Assembly: GCA_013397115.1 (NCBI GenBank)
Contig: VWZW01004691.1
Span: 2,390 to 66,389, forward strand
Direction: 5' to 3'
Source of the DNA: Edolisoma coerulescens
Lineage: Eukaryota > Chordata > Aves > Passeriformes > Campephagidae
DNA length: 64,000 bases
Position 1 is the first letter of the stretch, and each line of letters begins with the position of its first letter. Positions 23,901-38,400 of the stretch are shown in pieces. Under the pieces are notes generated by a model that made no database searches, was not told the origin of the DNA, and was given only the letters and a program-made list of their open reading frames with translations. The position numbers were made by a program, and so were the translations under genes.

Positions 23901-26900
23901 ATGGAGTAAAAACACCTATCACTTTCGAAAATCTATTAACATGTTCTCTTGCAAGATCAAGAGTTTAATTTATTTGTCCGAGGGGTTAGTATTTCCCAAA
24001 CAGTAAGATAGGAGGCAACAAAGAAGGCAAATATGGGACAGCTTAAAATATAAAATAAGCTTAGTAACTAAGACTTGCCCAAGAAAAAATCAGCTGCAGT
24101 TAATTTCTTGAAGCAATTCTCTATTTTGTGTCAAGTATAATCGGCTGAAGGGTTTTTGGTAGTTGATCTAGAGAACAAGAACTCTCCAAATGACAACTTT
24201 CTTATGCAAAGCTAAAAACAAGAACAAAACCAAACAACCCAACACCAAAACACTCAAAGACTGCAAGTAGCAAATAAGCTAACAAAATAACTACATTTTA
24301 TCACCTCCAAGACCCAAATCAAACAAAAACATCTGCCAAGACACCCAAAACAAACAAACAAACCACACCATAAAGGCTGATGCATATTCCTGGGGACACC
24401 AGCAATCACTGTGTCCCCAAGATTCCAACAGATTTTTCATTAGACCTTCTGAATATCTACTCAGCAGAAGCCCTAGCACTCCTGTCTTTCTGGTGCACAT
24501 TTCACAGGTCATAATCTTAACAGACCCCTGTTTATTCATTTATTTTCTGTATTTGACACAATAGGCCTAGGTGGCCAGTTAGCTCACTGTGCTTTCTGAA
24601 TAAACAGCACTAAAGAACATCATAATTCCTAGATTCTGAAAAGCAAAGTGCAATTTATTTAACACTGGTGCATGCCAAATTCATTTCCATTAAACCATTA
24701 ACTTTATATTATATAGATCTGCACTTAAAATCCTTGCATAAGAGCTGGTTGAAAACAGTTGTAGATGGAGATGCAACTGAATGGAAGAGAACTCAAACAT
24801 GGAATGAGGCAGACCTCTTACAAATTACCCAATAAAGCTGACAGAGAAAGAAACTGAAATAATTTAACCTCATGTATTTGAGTTTTATTTTAAAGTGAAT
24901 ATTGTCAAAAATACAAGGAAAGGCTTTTTGCCTGTTTGAACTAATAAAGCTCCATGAAAGTGAAAGACTCTAGGAGCTAAGGTTAAAAAAACCCAAAGAA
25001 ACAAAAAGTCACAAACCCAAATCAAACTAAAGAAAATAATCTAACAAAATCTCACCAGAACATAAGGGGAACATCACATCCATTTAAAATAAGAAGTCAA
25101 AAGTTAAAGAAAATATAATTCACACAATTCTGTCTGTACAAGACCTCTATGATATACATGATCCAAACAGCCAGGCAAGAATTTGGGTCCTCTGTGGGAC
25201 AATTCTGTTCCCATTCACTGTGCTGCAACTCGCCTTTAAGTCACTGGAAGCAAAGCCTAAGAGACAGAGGACAAAAAACTCCTTAGTTTCATTACAGACT
25301 AACTCCTACCATTGATATTTAAGATATGCAGAATCAGGGAAACTGTTACCGAGGATGAGTCTTGGAATACAAGTTGGCACCTGAAATTTTCAAAAATTAC
25401 CACAAAATAGACATTTATAAGTCTCTAAAAGCTTCTTCACCAGCTGAAAGGCTGAATGGGAAATTACATGGTGAAAGTTGATGTTGGGGAATTGCAATAA
25501 ACACAACTGATAACACATATGTAATATCATGATATAATACACATAAGGCTCCTTTTAGAAAGTGTGAGGAAAGAAAAAAAAGAATTCTCCATTGAGAACA
25601 AATAGAGAAGTTCTTTTATCAAAAATTCAATGGAAGTCAGGTGGTGAATTTCAAAAGGGAATTTTGCTTGACTAAGGAGAATTTAAATAAGAAATGAATA
25701 GTGGGTCAACACCTCCTCTTCTTATTAGGTACTTCACTGCCAAAAAAAAAAAAACCAACCTGCCTTCCTCTGCGTGCACATTTTGCATTCTGAACAGACA
25801 TTGTGAACTCTGAACAGAATGAAGACCTGCCTGAAAATTATAAATTCTCTTAGTGCTGCTGTTTTGTATTAATATATTTTGTTAGCCTTAAATTACTGTA
25901 GTGGACAAACTAGCTGAGCCATCTTTCTTTCAAAACTGTTGTTCCCAAGGGGAAAATATTGCTTGTCAAAGCTAAAATCTCTTCATGTTTCCGTGAATGA
26001 GATGTAAAGAGTATTTTTAAAGCATTCACTATGTTCTTATTATCCCAATATAGTGTTTACACAGGATAATGAGTTACCATACAGTAACATTATACACACA
26101 CTAAGAAGAATCTATTCTCTGCTAAGAGAAAAAGAATATTCCTCACACTATATTTCCAATGCAAGTACACTGCCCAAAGACCATTTATTCTCTCGTGAGC
26201 TTTTGAATTGTTCACACTCAGCAGTTTACTTGACACTTTTTGATACCTGGAAAACACAACATTGGAAGGGAATATTTGCACAGTGGAATTCAAGAGGACC
26301 TTAGCAGTGCTGTTGGTTTTGGTGCGCAATGTGCCTCGCTGCAAGACTGGCAGAACTGCTGGTGCACCCACACACAGCTTTAAAAACCAGGAATTTGCCT
26401 TTTTAGGTACCATCTAGATCTGCATTGATTAAATGAATATATTTTTAAAATAAATACTGCGTTCAGCTTCCTGGATGCCTATCAATAAGAAGTTGCTAAC
26501 ACTCTGTGGGAGAAAAGATTAAAAAAAAATAATGATAAAGTAACTAAAATGGAAGTAGAACAGAATGTGGGTGTTTAGCATAACAAGTACACTTTGACAG
26601 GAATGTAAGCAGTTTGCAGAAAGTATTTAACTTGATTGGCAGAAATCTCTTAGAAGCAAATTAGTAATGCAAACTATTTAAAGGAAAATTAGAAACACGA
26701 TTTAAGCATATTGGATACACATTAAGGATTGAATTATGTAAAACCCATCATACAGCATGATCCAGCAGTCCTCAAATCGACTAATTTTATTTGGATCATT
26801 TATTTCCATCACAATTTAATCAAAGAAGTAGTTAAAAAGCAGGTTTCATATGTCTGTATAAATAATATTATGAATTAATGGTCAAACAACAATGGTAAGC

Positions 26901-29900
26901 CTTCACTGGTCTGCATGAAGTGAAGCTTAATTCTGGCATTTGAGTTAGGATCTTACCCTATTCTGGAATATGTGCATAGGCCTGAGAACTTTCCACCTTG
27001 GTACTTCAACAGCCTCTTCTTTTTGATAATATGTCAAACTATGTTCATTATAAGTATGAGAGCAACATGGGGTTACTGTCAGTACTTGAAAACCTGTTTC
27101 TTTTTTTTATTTAATAAGATGTCTTTTTGTTTCTTCTTTATCAGTACAGAGCAATAACCCAAGGAGATTGCCAACCTACTCTTAAAGGCTAACCATTTTT
27201 CTGTCTCAACAAATTCTCTATCAGATACTCTCATTTTTCTTGGTAGGAAAAACACCTACTTAATAACCACGAAAATTACCAGAATATTCAACTAGTTCCT
27301 TTTTTTGTTTGCTATTAAGAAAAAAATAAAATATTTCTTTCCTATTGTTTTGAAGAATTACTAGATCTGATACCATTATCTAATTAAAGGCTGGAAAAGC
27401 TTTTTTCTGTTTGTTTGTTTTTAAATTGTTTGACTTGTGGTGTATTATTAACAAACAAAACAAAACAAACAGACAAAACCCCAGAATAACCCCAGGGAAA
27501 CCCAAGTCTACTCCATACAATTCAGAGAACTTCCAATGAGTAAGAAAACATAAAAAGATGAAATCTGAATTTATAAAAATATGTCCAGTTCACAGAATAT
27601 TTTTTTCCTGATGGATTAAGAAAAACAATGTAATAGATTCAAAGGTATTTCTGAAAATTGTTCTTTACAGATGTTGCTACAGTAACATCAAAGAAATTCA
27701 CCCAGCAGAAGGTGGGAAGGAGGAAAAGAAGAGAAGCCAGCAGAATCTCAATCTTTGTTCACAGAGCTTCTGGTAAAAGATGACAAAACACTAACTCTCA
27801 AGAGAAACACAGATGGAAGACATCTCCAGGGAAGGATCCAGGTTAAGTAAGGACCAAAACACTTGCAGGAGTGACCATCAGGCAGTTCGTCTCATACCCA
27901 CAAAACCAGTAGGTCTGAAGCAGTCTCTCATTAGCTGTCCCATAAAATTGCTGTGGGTGAATACCAGAACTAGAACATGTTGACTAAGGAACATTTTATT
28001 TTCCTGCTTCACTGAATTCTAAGTGTTTGGAAGGCCAGATTAAAATAATGTGATATTGCATTTAACATTCTAAATGGGTAACTGTGGTTTACATTTCTTG
28101 CTTCCTGTGTGAGGCATGGGGAGAGATTAAGCTACTGAGGTGAAACTATGTAGGAGTCTCTCACAAAAGGAGGAATCTATGGTGTCTAACCTTGAACAGC
28201 TCCTAAAACCCTCTGTAATTAATGTGTTAAAATTTCTCACACAGAAATATTTTTCAAGCACAACAGACATCTGAAATAATTGTAGAGGAATTAATGTAGA
28301 GTATTCTGTTTTCTGTAATAATAAAAAAGGAAGATACTAGAATAAAATATGCCATTTTACAAATGCTCTAAAGAGACAATAACTCCGTTTGAACTGATGC
28401 ACTGAGGATATGCAGAGGAACACCTACATACCATTTGTAATTCCTATGGTTCCCAAGCTGCCAAACACAAAGGCTGCTGCTGTACTTTAACTCAGCAGAC
28501 TACTCTCTAAAAATACATCTTGTTATCAGCGCTTTACTGAAAAGCCCTTTCTGTAATATACATTAACATGTTAATATGCTCAATTTTATTTTTAACTTCT
28601 GTCAGAATTCAAGCAATTTTTTGACCAAGGAAAATGTGGGAGAGAAGGAAAAAGACAAAAATTGTGAGCTGGGATGAGATAAATGCACAACATTTAAAAA
28701 TCTTCAGTGTTTTCTGGCTTAGCATGTCTGGGGGCATTTAGCAATTTAATGTAATGTAAAAGCTAGGCTTTTTAGCTCTACCTGTGAATACAACCATCAG
28801 AGGACAAACTGAATTATCCTGATGAAGCTTTAACTCATACCACTGTGTCTAGTTATTTTAACAGGTTTGTACGTTCTTTTAAACATTTCTGTATTTTGCT
28901 CTAATTTATCTTATTTTTTAAGTTACAGGTAACGTTACCCTTATCCATATGAAGATTAATTTTCTAAAGCTGCTGACCACACACACTGTGACACCAGGAT
29001 AACTTTGTTAGTTTTACCTGGGACCTTAGCAGACAAGTAAATAATAAAAAGTGATGGTCAACTTGACAAATATATGCCTGCTATGGTTTTTTTTTTGTGA
29101 ATTTACTGTGAAAAACATAAGAGGTTATTCCTAACTTTCTTTAAAATGGATGCAGACTAACTTACCAGCCAATGAATAAGTAAAGGAAAGCCAAAGTGTT
29201 TTTATTGTGTGGGCAGACACTGCCTCAGCACCCCAATTTAAGCCCATTTTAGCCAACAGATGCACACTCAGTGTAACGTAGTATATATTCACAGAATGCC
29301 AGTAAATACACTGCAGTTCAAAGACCTAATACAAGTAACACCATCACGAGCCCCTTTAAAAACTCCAAAATCAGAAGCTGACCATGTTTCTGTCACATGA
29401 AATGTTTAAAGAGCCTAAAAATCAACAATTTAAAATAAATAAAAATAATGAGAAATTATCAAAAGTGTCACTAATAATCTCTCTTAGAATGTAATTTTAA
29501 TGTAAAATTAAAGAATAATTCTTATTTTCAAAATAAGGTGTGTTTTGGGTTTTTTTTTAAACAGACTATTGCCAATAGTCAAAAATGAGTATCAGTTCAA
29601 TAGTTATCAATAAAACAGAAGGAAGCATTGTCCCCTTCATATACCATCTCTATGGCTAATTTGTCTGTTTGGGTTTTTTCAACATCATTTTTAGCTTCTA
29701 CATGACTACACATCTCAGTGCTTCTATTCTCAATAATTGCAGAAGTTAAATGAGAAAAATAGAGATTTTGCCACAAACATAATTGTGCCAGGTAATGACC
29801 ATTTAATTTGAGCCAATAACTGTTATCTTCTCAATTGCAAATGTAATGACATTGATCCCTCTATTCTGTCCGGTGCTACAGCTCATGAGAAACATCAACA

Positions 29901-32900
29901 GGAAAAATGTAATTACTTGTGTATAATATTGATGGGAACAGAGGAGTGAGTGCTGCACAAAGATGACATCAATAGTCTATGTCCAGATATTCATTAAATA
30001 GATCCTCAGAACAAATAATTGGAAAAGTAAATTCTAATTAATGTATTGTATCCTTCCTCAACCCAAAAATACTTTAAGTAGCACTTAATGCCATGAGTTA
30101 GTTTTCCAAGGAATAAAAAAATAAGTTCAGGTATCAGAAAACTTCACCTTGAAAAATTTTGCTGTATTTGAACATCAGGTTTCTACTTTCAAAAGACATT
30201 TTACAGCCCAAGTATAGCACCAGAATGTCCTGTTCTCACCTCACATCCAATTCTTTGTTCTTTTTATGCCTATTTGTCCTGCAGAAACATTTCTTAGTTC
30301 CAGCTGGTGTTGAGAAGACTATAGGTCAAAGGACGTGAACCTTCTGACGTTAAATAAAACCTTGAAATTAAATAACTGAATGCCTAAAGAAGAGAGTATA
30401 TATAGAGAAAAAAAAAACACTCTCTGTATTTTTTTATTTTCTGTATTCCCTTACTTCCCCAACAATACGTAACTCACTGATTGTATTAATTGCCACTAAT
30501 ACAGTACCAGTAAATTTATTCACTACTGGGAACAATTTTACAAAGCTTTAGGTTTTTATAAATACTCGATCATCTTTTTTCTTCATTTCTTATTGTAGCA
30601 CAACCCTCAGAAATTTTAGTTCAAGTAAGACAGGAATGAATTTAAAAGTTTACAATTAAAAAAACCCCTTCTAATTCTACAAACATTAACATACGTGTGC
30701 AGTGCTAAGGACAGGGCAACCCCATAGACAGCAGAGAGCTGCTCACCCGAGGCCAAATATTTCCTAAAGCAAATCCCTTAAGTGGAAAAATGCAAGCCAG
30801 AAATTTTATATTGCAATTATTTATATGCGTGAACATCTAAAGGGAATAACTACTCACATACAGAGAATTACTTCAAGTGAGGGGAAAACTAACCTAATCA
30901 CTATTATTTCCCAGATAATTTCTAAAATATTTATTATCAAACATAATACAATTCCATAAATAACATTTTTTAAAGTTTATAAATATTTGCTTAAATATAA
31001 AGACAGAGTACAATATATATATAATATTTTTATTTAAATAGTTTTATTAAAACAGTTAACAGTACACAGTAAATGCATAGATCATAATTTGATTTACATT
31101 ACTGCAGTGGAAAATAGTTTGAATCAATGAAATATATTAATGTGAAAGTCTGCATAAATGCTAACAAAATACAGATAATGAAAGGAACCAACTCATTTTT
31201 AAAAACAAGTCCTTTAATGTATTTTAGGGCTTTCCAATTATCCTTTTCCGAAGTTTGCCTCCGAATACAACATGATTCCCCAGTCATATCCATTTGTGAA
31301 GAACTTAATGTCTAATAACAAAATGCCATGACCAGTCCCGACAAAATTAAAAACCAATCAATATTTATAACCAGGTAGTGTCTTTTGCTGCTTCTTCCTT
31401 CATATAGAACTTCTGAGAATGAAGAACCAAACTCAAAACAATCAATGAATAATAAATATAAAGGGCAATTTAAAAAAGCAAGGTTCACTGAGGGAAAGAC
31501 ACATAAGTTACTGGCGTCATTGTTCAGATAAGCAGCACAACCGGTCAGTAATATCAAACCTAGAAATAAGGAGGAGGGGAAGAAAATAGGGAAGCAAAAA
31601 AAAAAAAAAAAAAGGAGAAAGAAAAGAAAGAAAAGCCCTGAGGATATGGAATTCAAATATAAGCCTGAACAAAATGACTGAAAAGCCCAAATGGAATGTT
31701 GAGAGGAAAAAATTCATAGGACAGCCAGAAAGCAAGGACTGTGTCCTGGGAGCAAAGAAGTGAAATGATGCATGCAAATAAAAACTAATTGCTTGAAGAC
31801 CTAGAAAGGACAATATGAACAAACATATAGAAAAGAACATCTGAAAATCTGGCACAAGTCTAGCATAAAGCCTTGGCCTTTTCAGAAAAATGAATGCTTT
31901 TCCATTAGGTTCCTTTAGAAGATAGTCCTCCAATTTTAAGCCATATAGTGGGTTTTCCTTTCAGAGATTTGGACTGAAAATTGTTGTAACCTGTAACCTC
32001 AGAACAGAGACAAAGTATACAAAATAGGGGCTTTCCAGCATTATTCTGTCCTGGTGAAATCCAGCAAAAAAAGAAAGCCTGAAGAATGTCTTAGGCTAAG
32101 CAGTAATAGTGAGAAGAGGAGAAAATGAGCTTCAAGCTATTTATGCCAGAAATATTTTGCTTCGGTTTTTGGTCCATTCTGTTTCTCTAACCCTCCAATG
32201 TTACCAAATTACAGCCACTGTAAGTAAAGCAGGTCTAGCTGCTGATGAATGAGCAGCAAAAAAGGGAGCATAATTTCTGTAAGATGCAGAGAAAGGAAAT
32301 TCAAAGTCTCAGAAAGCTTGGGTCATTTCTTTGTAATAACTTTGGAAGCACTGCTAGTAAACCAGTTTTTAAATTCATCAGTGACGGTAGCTTAAAATAA
32401 TCTAAAACTCAGAGCAAGAGGTTTGCCTTTCTGTGAGAAGAGTGGCCTTGAATTGGGGAGAAAGAAACAAAAAAATCAGTATATACTCATACAAAGCATG
32501 ATTGCCATAGAATATACTTACATTCTGGATTCACATCAATATTGTCTCCAATGAAATCAAGGATGACATGTGGCAAGATTTCTCTCTTTCTCTTGACACA
32601 GTTCAATCTTCTACCCCTAGCAAAGTCAACCTATGTGTATTTGCAAATTTTGAACAGAAATAAAAAAGGGAAATAAAATGAATTAAAAAACCAAAATTAA
32701 TAAAAAACCCGGTCAAAACAACAACCAACCCCAAAAACCCCAAATCAAAACAAGCCAACTAATTCTGGCCACAGCTTAGTGTTGTGGAAAACGTGGAAGA
32801 CAAAGACCCTAATTAGCCAGCCCAACCATGCATTAATTAATGTTGAACATCCAAGAGGATGACAACTCACAGTGACTGTCCGAGTCAGTGACTCATGGAG

Positions 32901-35379
32901 GATTATTCCCACAAAAGAAACACCTTCAGAAATGTAAGGTATATGTTGCCTTTTTGAGCTCGAAATTGTCTTTAAAATGAATTATGAATCACCAAAAAAA
33001 CCCTTAGCAACTAAAAAGAATAATTATTTCTCCCTTACCATATGTGGAATAGTGCTTAACCTAAAATAAAAAAATCTTTTTGTACATCAAAGATTTTGTG
33101 ACTGTATTTTCTTCTTCTTTTTACAGAGATTCCTACCAAGCATAAGCATCTTAGATCTCTTTGGTATCAGTAGATAAATCTATCAGTGTTTGTACAGCAA
33201 CCTCCCCTCTACTCCATCAGCCCCACCTTCTTATTTCAGACAAAATCCAGGGAGGGACAAACAAACACAGGAGAAATTCCAAAGCAACAAAATCTCTATT
33301 TACTGTTTAATCACAGAGGCAGAAGCATAGGAATTTCTTCAGGAACTGGGTTCAGGACTTTTCCCTGAGGCAAAACAATATTTTTACTAGGTTAAAGCAC
33401 TGTGTTTATGTACCTGAAGAATGATAAATTAGAAGCCAGATGTACTGTGGAGTTTATAAATACAGTTTTACTGCCATGAAAGGGAGTAAATCATAAAGCT
33501 GTTGACTTGACCTCTGTGCATATAAGCATTTCTCCAAGGATCAAAACTCAAATTGGGAATAGTTTGGATGACAGCACAGTGACACCTACACTGAGTTATC
33601 TGTAAACACTTGCAAGAAACACAGACAGATTAAGTTTCTGTGTTGTGTTCGTCAATATCATCATTATTCTGTAATTTGTAGTGAAGTCCAAATCATGCTT
33701 TAACTCTTAAAAAGTTTCACAGGTTACATCAAATTCCAAACTCCTGAACCATATCAAAAAAAGGTTAATCCCACTTATTAAAGGTGCCTCACCACAGATG
33801 CAATACTTGTAGAATTTTATTTTTTAAATGACTGTACCGCTTTTAACTTCATACCGTCAGCTCATTACTTGCCTTTCAGCCACAGGAAATTTGTTTGACC
33901 TACAATGATGGGTTGATTTACTTCAGACAGTGTGTGGTTTATGAGGGGTACCAAAGTGTATTTTATATGAGGCAAACTTGTTTTTCCTCAATCCCTCACC
34001 ACTCTTCAAGCTCATCATCCAATGATCACCACACATATACATAAAATTCAGACCCGGTAAGTAAGGTGTTTGTTCTTCCTTATCCATTTTTTTCATCCAA
34101 AAAAAAAAAGATGCACGTAGTGGTACACATAGCACGAAAAATGGAAATAAAGAACTTGCAACAGAATGTGGAATAAAAGGGAAACAAGGGGGGCTGGGGG
34201 AAAGAAATCTATGCCTGCATCTTGATGTATTTGAAATCACGGCAAGTTCAAAATATCATTTACAGTAGGAAAGAAAATTCATTTTGGTAAAGGGCTTCTG
34301 GTAACAGCTGTTTGAAAACACATTTTATTACATTTTTACAGAGCATAGGGAAAACCCCAAAATATTCAAAAACTGTGTTTATGTTTGACTCTGTGCTCAC
34401 AGAATAGAGTTAGATTTTTCGATGTTTGAAGGAAAAATCACAACATTCAGTCAAGGTAGTAATGACTTAATTACTCTAGCAGTATTTAATCAAGGGGTGC
34501 TGTACCTCTTCTGCATAATGAGTTCAAGTTTTCAAACAACACTGTTTTCTTTCTTTCTCAGCCTGAAGCAAAACTGGGAGTAAATAGAAATTTTATACTT
34601 TGAAAAGCGTGTTTAAGCTAGAGGAAAGTAAGTTTCTTCTGGCTTTTCTAACCAATTTCAGACATGTTAGTGATTGGAACCAAGAAAACATACATCATGC
34701 TGTTTCTTGAGTCTAGAGGTGATATCAAACAACAACAACAAAATCCCTGCATTGCCAAAAAATGTATTTGGGCTTTCTGATTTCATTTGGTTGTCAAGAA
34801 ACTGCGAGAACCTGGGAGCAGCCCTCTTAAAAGATAACAACGCTTGACAGCAAATACTTGTCTTTCTTCAAGTTGTTTTCCTCTTGCTGACAGCTTTCCA
34901 ATCTCCTCCAAAATTAGATTGAATTGGTTTTCTTTCCTTACAGTTCCAGTTTTCTTCCGGCTTGTGATTAGCTGAAAGGTAGCATTGTCTATGGTAACCT
35001 GCCTTAATGAGCACCACAGAAAAGCTGACACTACAGCCTACAGTAGTATCCCATAGTCCAGCAGATGGGGCATTCAATTGGCCTGACCCCACTGTTCTGA
35101 CCTCAAGAAGAACTGAGAAGGTGGGAGCAATAATTCTGATGGCCACATAATATTTTGGGGCCTCCATGGTTCCAGCATCAGCCCTGCTGTTGCATATTGC
35201 TGGCCATTGGGTCAGAAGGGCCAGTAGCTTTGTGCTACAATGCCGAATAAAAAACCTGATAAGAAGGGCTCATCAGTCCGCGGGTCTCCACCATACTTCG
35301 CTCAGGATTAGGAAACAAGGGAGATATTTGCCTCCACCCAAAAAACAGTATACCCAAAAGTGCCAGACTTCAGGGACAC
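20921..35379. other. long non-coding stretch, no gene recognised
   Basis: AT-rich sequence. Low-complexity A/C-rich tracts lie at about 24218-24365, 27452-27485 and 32690-32760. An ATT-derived 18-bp palindrome lies at 21717-21734, and an A run at 25741-25753. A polypurine block with an 18-A run lies at 31567-31640; it creates the minus-strand open frame at 31933-31517, which I reject as a gene. About 29690-29975 has higher complexity and a TAATTA-containing core, typical of conserved non-coding DNA in vertebrate gene deserts, but conservation cannot be tested here. About 34940-35370 is GC-richer and directly precedes a CR1 tail; I cannot assign it. Confidence 0.45.
31567..31640 (+). repeat. 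polypurine tract with poly-A run
   Basis: The plus strand is almost entirely A and G here, including an 18-nt A run at 31596-31613 followed by GGAGAAAGAAAAGAAAGAAA. This is a simple low-complexity tract. Confidence 0.9.
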
Positions 35380-35499
35380 AAGTATCTGCCTGCAGTTGTG
35401 GCATTAGGGACATTTACTGGTGAACCTGGCAGTGTTAGGTTAATGGCTGGACTTGATCTTAGTGGTGCTTTACAACCTAAATGAGTCTATGATTCCATG
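35380..35499 (+). repeat. CR1 LINE 3' end (plus strand)
   Basis: Seen: GGCAGTGTTAGGTTAATGGC, then TGGACTTGATCTTAGTGGTG, then TTTACAACCTAAATGAGTCT and ATGATTCCATGG. This is the terminal wording of avian CR1 3' untranslated regions, ending in the degenerate ATTCTATG repeats at about 35490-35499. The element points right. The GC-richer sequence upstream (34940-35379) may be a more diverged part of the same insertion, but I do not recognise it as CR1 coding sequence, and the open frame at 35166-35423 shows no reverse-transcriptase motif. Confidence 0.88.
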
Positions 35500-38400
35500 G
35501 TCTGCTAGGAAACTGTAACTAGAAAGACACTTTTCAGAATTACAACTGTACTTGGGTTAAAATGGAAAAAAAATCCTAGTAAATAGATATATTAAAATAT
35601 ATGCTCAAGGGAAACTGCAGAAGTAAAAGAGATAATGTGCTGGTGGTAAAGCAGCAATGTAGAAACATAAAAGCAAAATACAGCATGAAAGATAAGCAGC
35701 TTTATCAAATATTCAGTAACTAAAGGGTAAAATTGTAGAACCACACTCTTGAGCAAGCCTGAGAATACCCTTGGTTTTGGTGGTAATGAAACCCTTCACT
35801 GTAGCTGGGGAACCTAGTTAGTAACATTTGCAGGACACCTTAAATTACTTCAGATCACTGGAAATAGCTATCAAGCTCATTGATAACCTTTGCTCATAAT
35901 CAGCCTTTTAAAATGGCAGTAAAAATCCAAACCACAAGGTAAGTGTCCACAAAAGGGCAGTTGATTCAAACTGTGACTGAGACTCTCTTGTAGTCTTAAC
36001 CAGCATGAAATACGCCCCCTGCATTTTAGAAGGGAACATAAGAAAATATTCAGTGTTCCAGAAATGAGAGGACAAAAGCACCCTCTTCTACACATCCTTT
36101 GTAAAATAAAAGGGTAAAACTGTTTTCTGTTTAATTATCATGAAAATTTTATTACATTATATCAAAGATATTAATGTTAATTTATCCTAAGATAAAAGGA
36201 GGTAGTGTGACTGGATAAAGCTTCCTGAGGTATTTCAGTGGTTTGGTTTTTTTTAATATGCTAGACAAGATAAGGAGTAACTCATAAAATGGAAAGCTTT
36301 GAAGTACCTTTTCCTGTTTTTTAAAAAGAAGTATATTCTTTTCTGTGAAAAAAACCCAAGCACATTAATAATAATTTAATCTTATTTTGTAAAGGGAGTC
36401 TCCATCATGCAGAATTTCAGCCACGACTCTTGGCTCTGCTTCGCCTTTTATTTTGAAGCTTCTGGTTTCTTATTAAAGAAAATGCAAATTGCTCTGAAAG
36501 TGTTCTCTGCATATAGGAACAGGCAAATCTCCCAAGGAACAACCTACATCCCTCAGGATGTGACCGATCATTTGGCTCTTGAAATTAAAAGATACTAAAA
36601 AGCCTCAACTTTTTAGAAAATGACAAGCTCGACTTCAGAAATATAAATCACCAAATGGTTGGTGTTTATTTACCACGGAGGAAAACAAATTCTTTCCTGT
36701 TATTTTTTTTATATTTTCTCCATACCCCAAAAGATCTGTGGCATTTCTAGATGCATTGTATGCAGTACCCTGAGGGTACTTCTATTTGTATTATTGTAGG
36801 TGGCTTTGAGAGCACAAAGGGAAGCTGAGCAGCTCTATCCTGGGTGAGCTGCGAATGAGCCGCCCTGTAATACAAACAGAGGCACCCTGAGGGCACCACT
36901 GAAATTTTGTGTGTGTGCCTTTGTATCCCCGTGTGAGCACGCTTTAAAACACAACCAGGAGAGAAATCTTTCAGACGAACTGATCTCTAAAGTTTGAAGC
37001 CTTGAAAGAACTTTTTCCTCCTTTTTTTTTTTTTTTTTTTTTGACGGGCCTTGGCTTGCTTTTAGCATTATCAGTTTCTCTGATAACAAAACTACCTTTG
37101 TTTTTTTAATGTATTCAAGGCCTTCTGGTTTGAAAAATCTTCCTACAGTGACTGATTGTCAAACTTGTCATAAAATGCAACCTTAAGAATAGTGATTACA
37201 TTTAAATGAATTAGAAAATAGCTCTTGCATTAAAATTCAAAAGGGTCTCTAAAATACTTGTATTGAAAGCAAGCATTTATATTCTATATTAACTATTTAA
37301 TTTCCTTTCAAGGCTAAGAACCAACGTTTACATTGGGATTGTTTGATAATAACAATTTAGACTCAACTTCTCCCATCCAACCAATTTTCTGTCCTTATTA
37401 AATGCATTAATTAAACAACATTTGTTCTGTCCAAACAAATAGAAAATAACAAAATATGAATACCTATACTGAAGTCAAAAGTTATTTATTTTAAAGGAAG
37501 ACTTATTTACAACTTACATTACCAAACTGTTGAAAAAATCCAACCGAAAAATTAAAGTGGTGTTTATGTTCTTTGTAATACTGCAAAATAGCAGGGTTAA
37601 AAACAAACAAACAAAAAAGGTGAATTTTATCTTGCAAATGTCTGCACCAACTGGAGTCGGACTTGTACAAAAAATTCAATATGAATGTAAAAAATTATCC
37701 CCTGCGGCATATGCAGCTTTGGAACCCAGGAAGAGTTCATCCCATCATTGATCTAGTTCATGAACATGGACTTCCATTTTATTTCAAGCATAAGTGAACA
37801 CTTTTAATCTGAAGACAAACAATAAATCTGATTTTTTTCTTCGCTGTTATGCCGAGGCAGCTGTAGAGCTCTAGCATTGTCTTATTGGGGAATTGTACAC
37901 AGCCATGTCTCTACCCAATAATAATTTGCACGCCTTAGATATTTATGATCTTGTTTTCTAAAACAACCAAGACAAGCTCATTTCCAAATAGCCTGATTCT
38001 CCTTACACACAGAAGTCCCAGTAATGCATCCCCTGCGAGCAGAAATACACACACAGAGCACATTGGGCCCTCAGGCTAAAAAAGGCCATGGTAGGTGGAG
38101 CTGTTATCCACAGCGGCTAAAAGAAGGCATGCTGATTGTAAGGTACCTCAAAGCATCTAACCGTCGCTTAATAATGAAGCAAATTTAGGACTACGCAAGT
38201 AACCTTCTTTCTAAGTTTATTTTAATCATACAGCACAAGTGTTAGAGAAAAAATCTGGGTAAAAGACTTTACATCAAACATAGGAAAAACCACCTTGAAC
38301 TTGGATTCTTAGAAAATAACTGACTGCTCCTATAAGAATGCTGAGGAGTTCCTAGGACACCAGAATAATGACAACAAATGTAAAAATCCCATTCTTTGCT

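Noticed and set aside
31517..31933. 138-codon minus-strand frame rich in F and L
   Set aside because: The frame crosses the polypurine tract; its phenylalanine and leucine runs are translated poly-T and poly-CT. The predicted hydrophobicity is a composition artefact.
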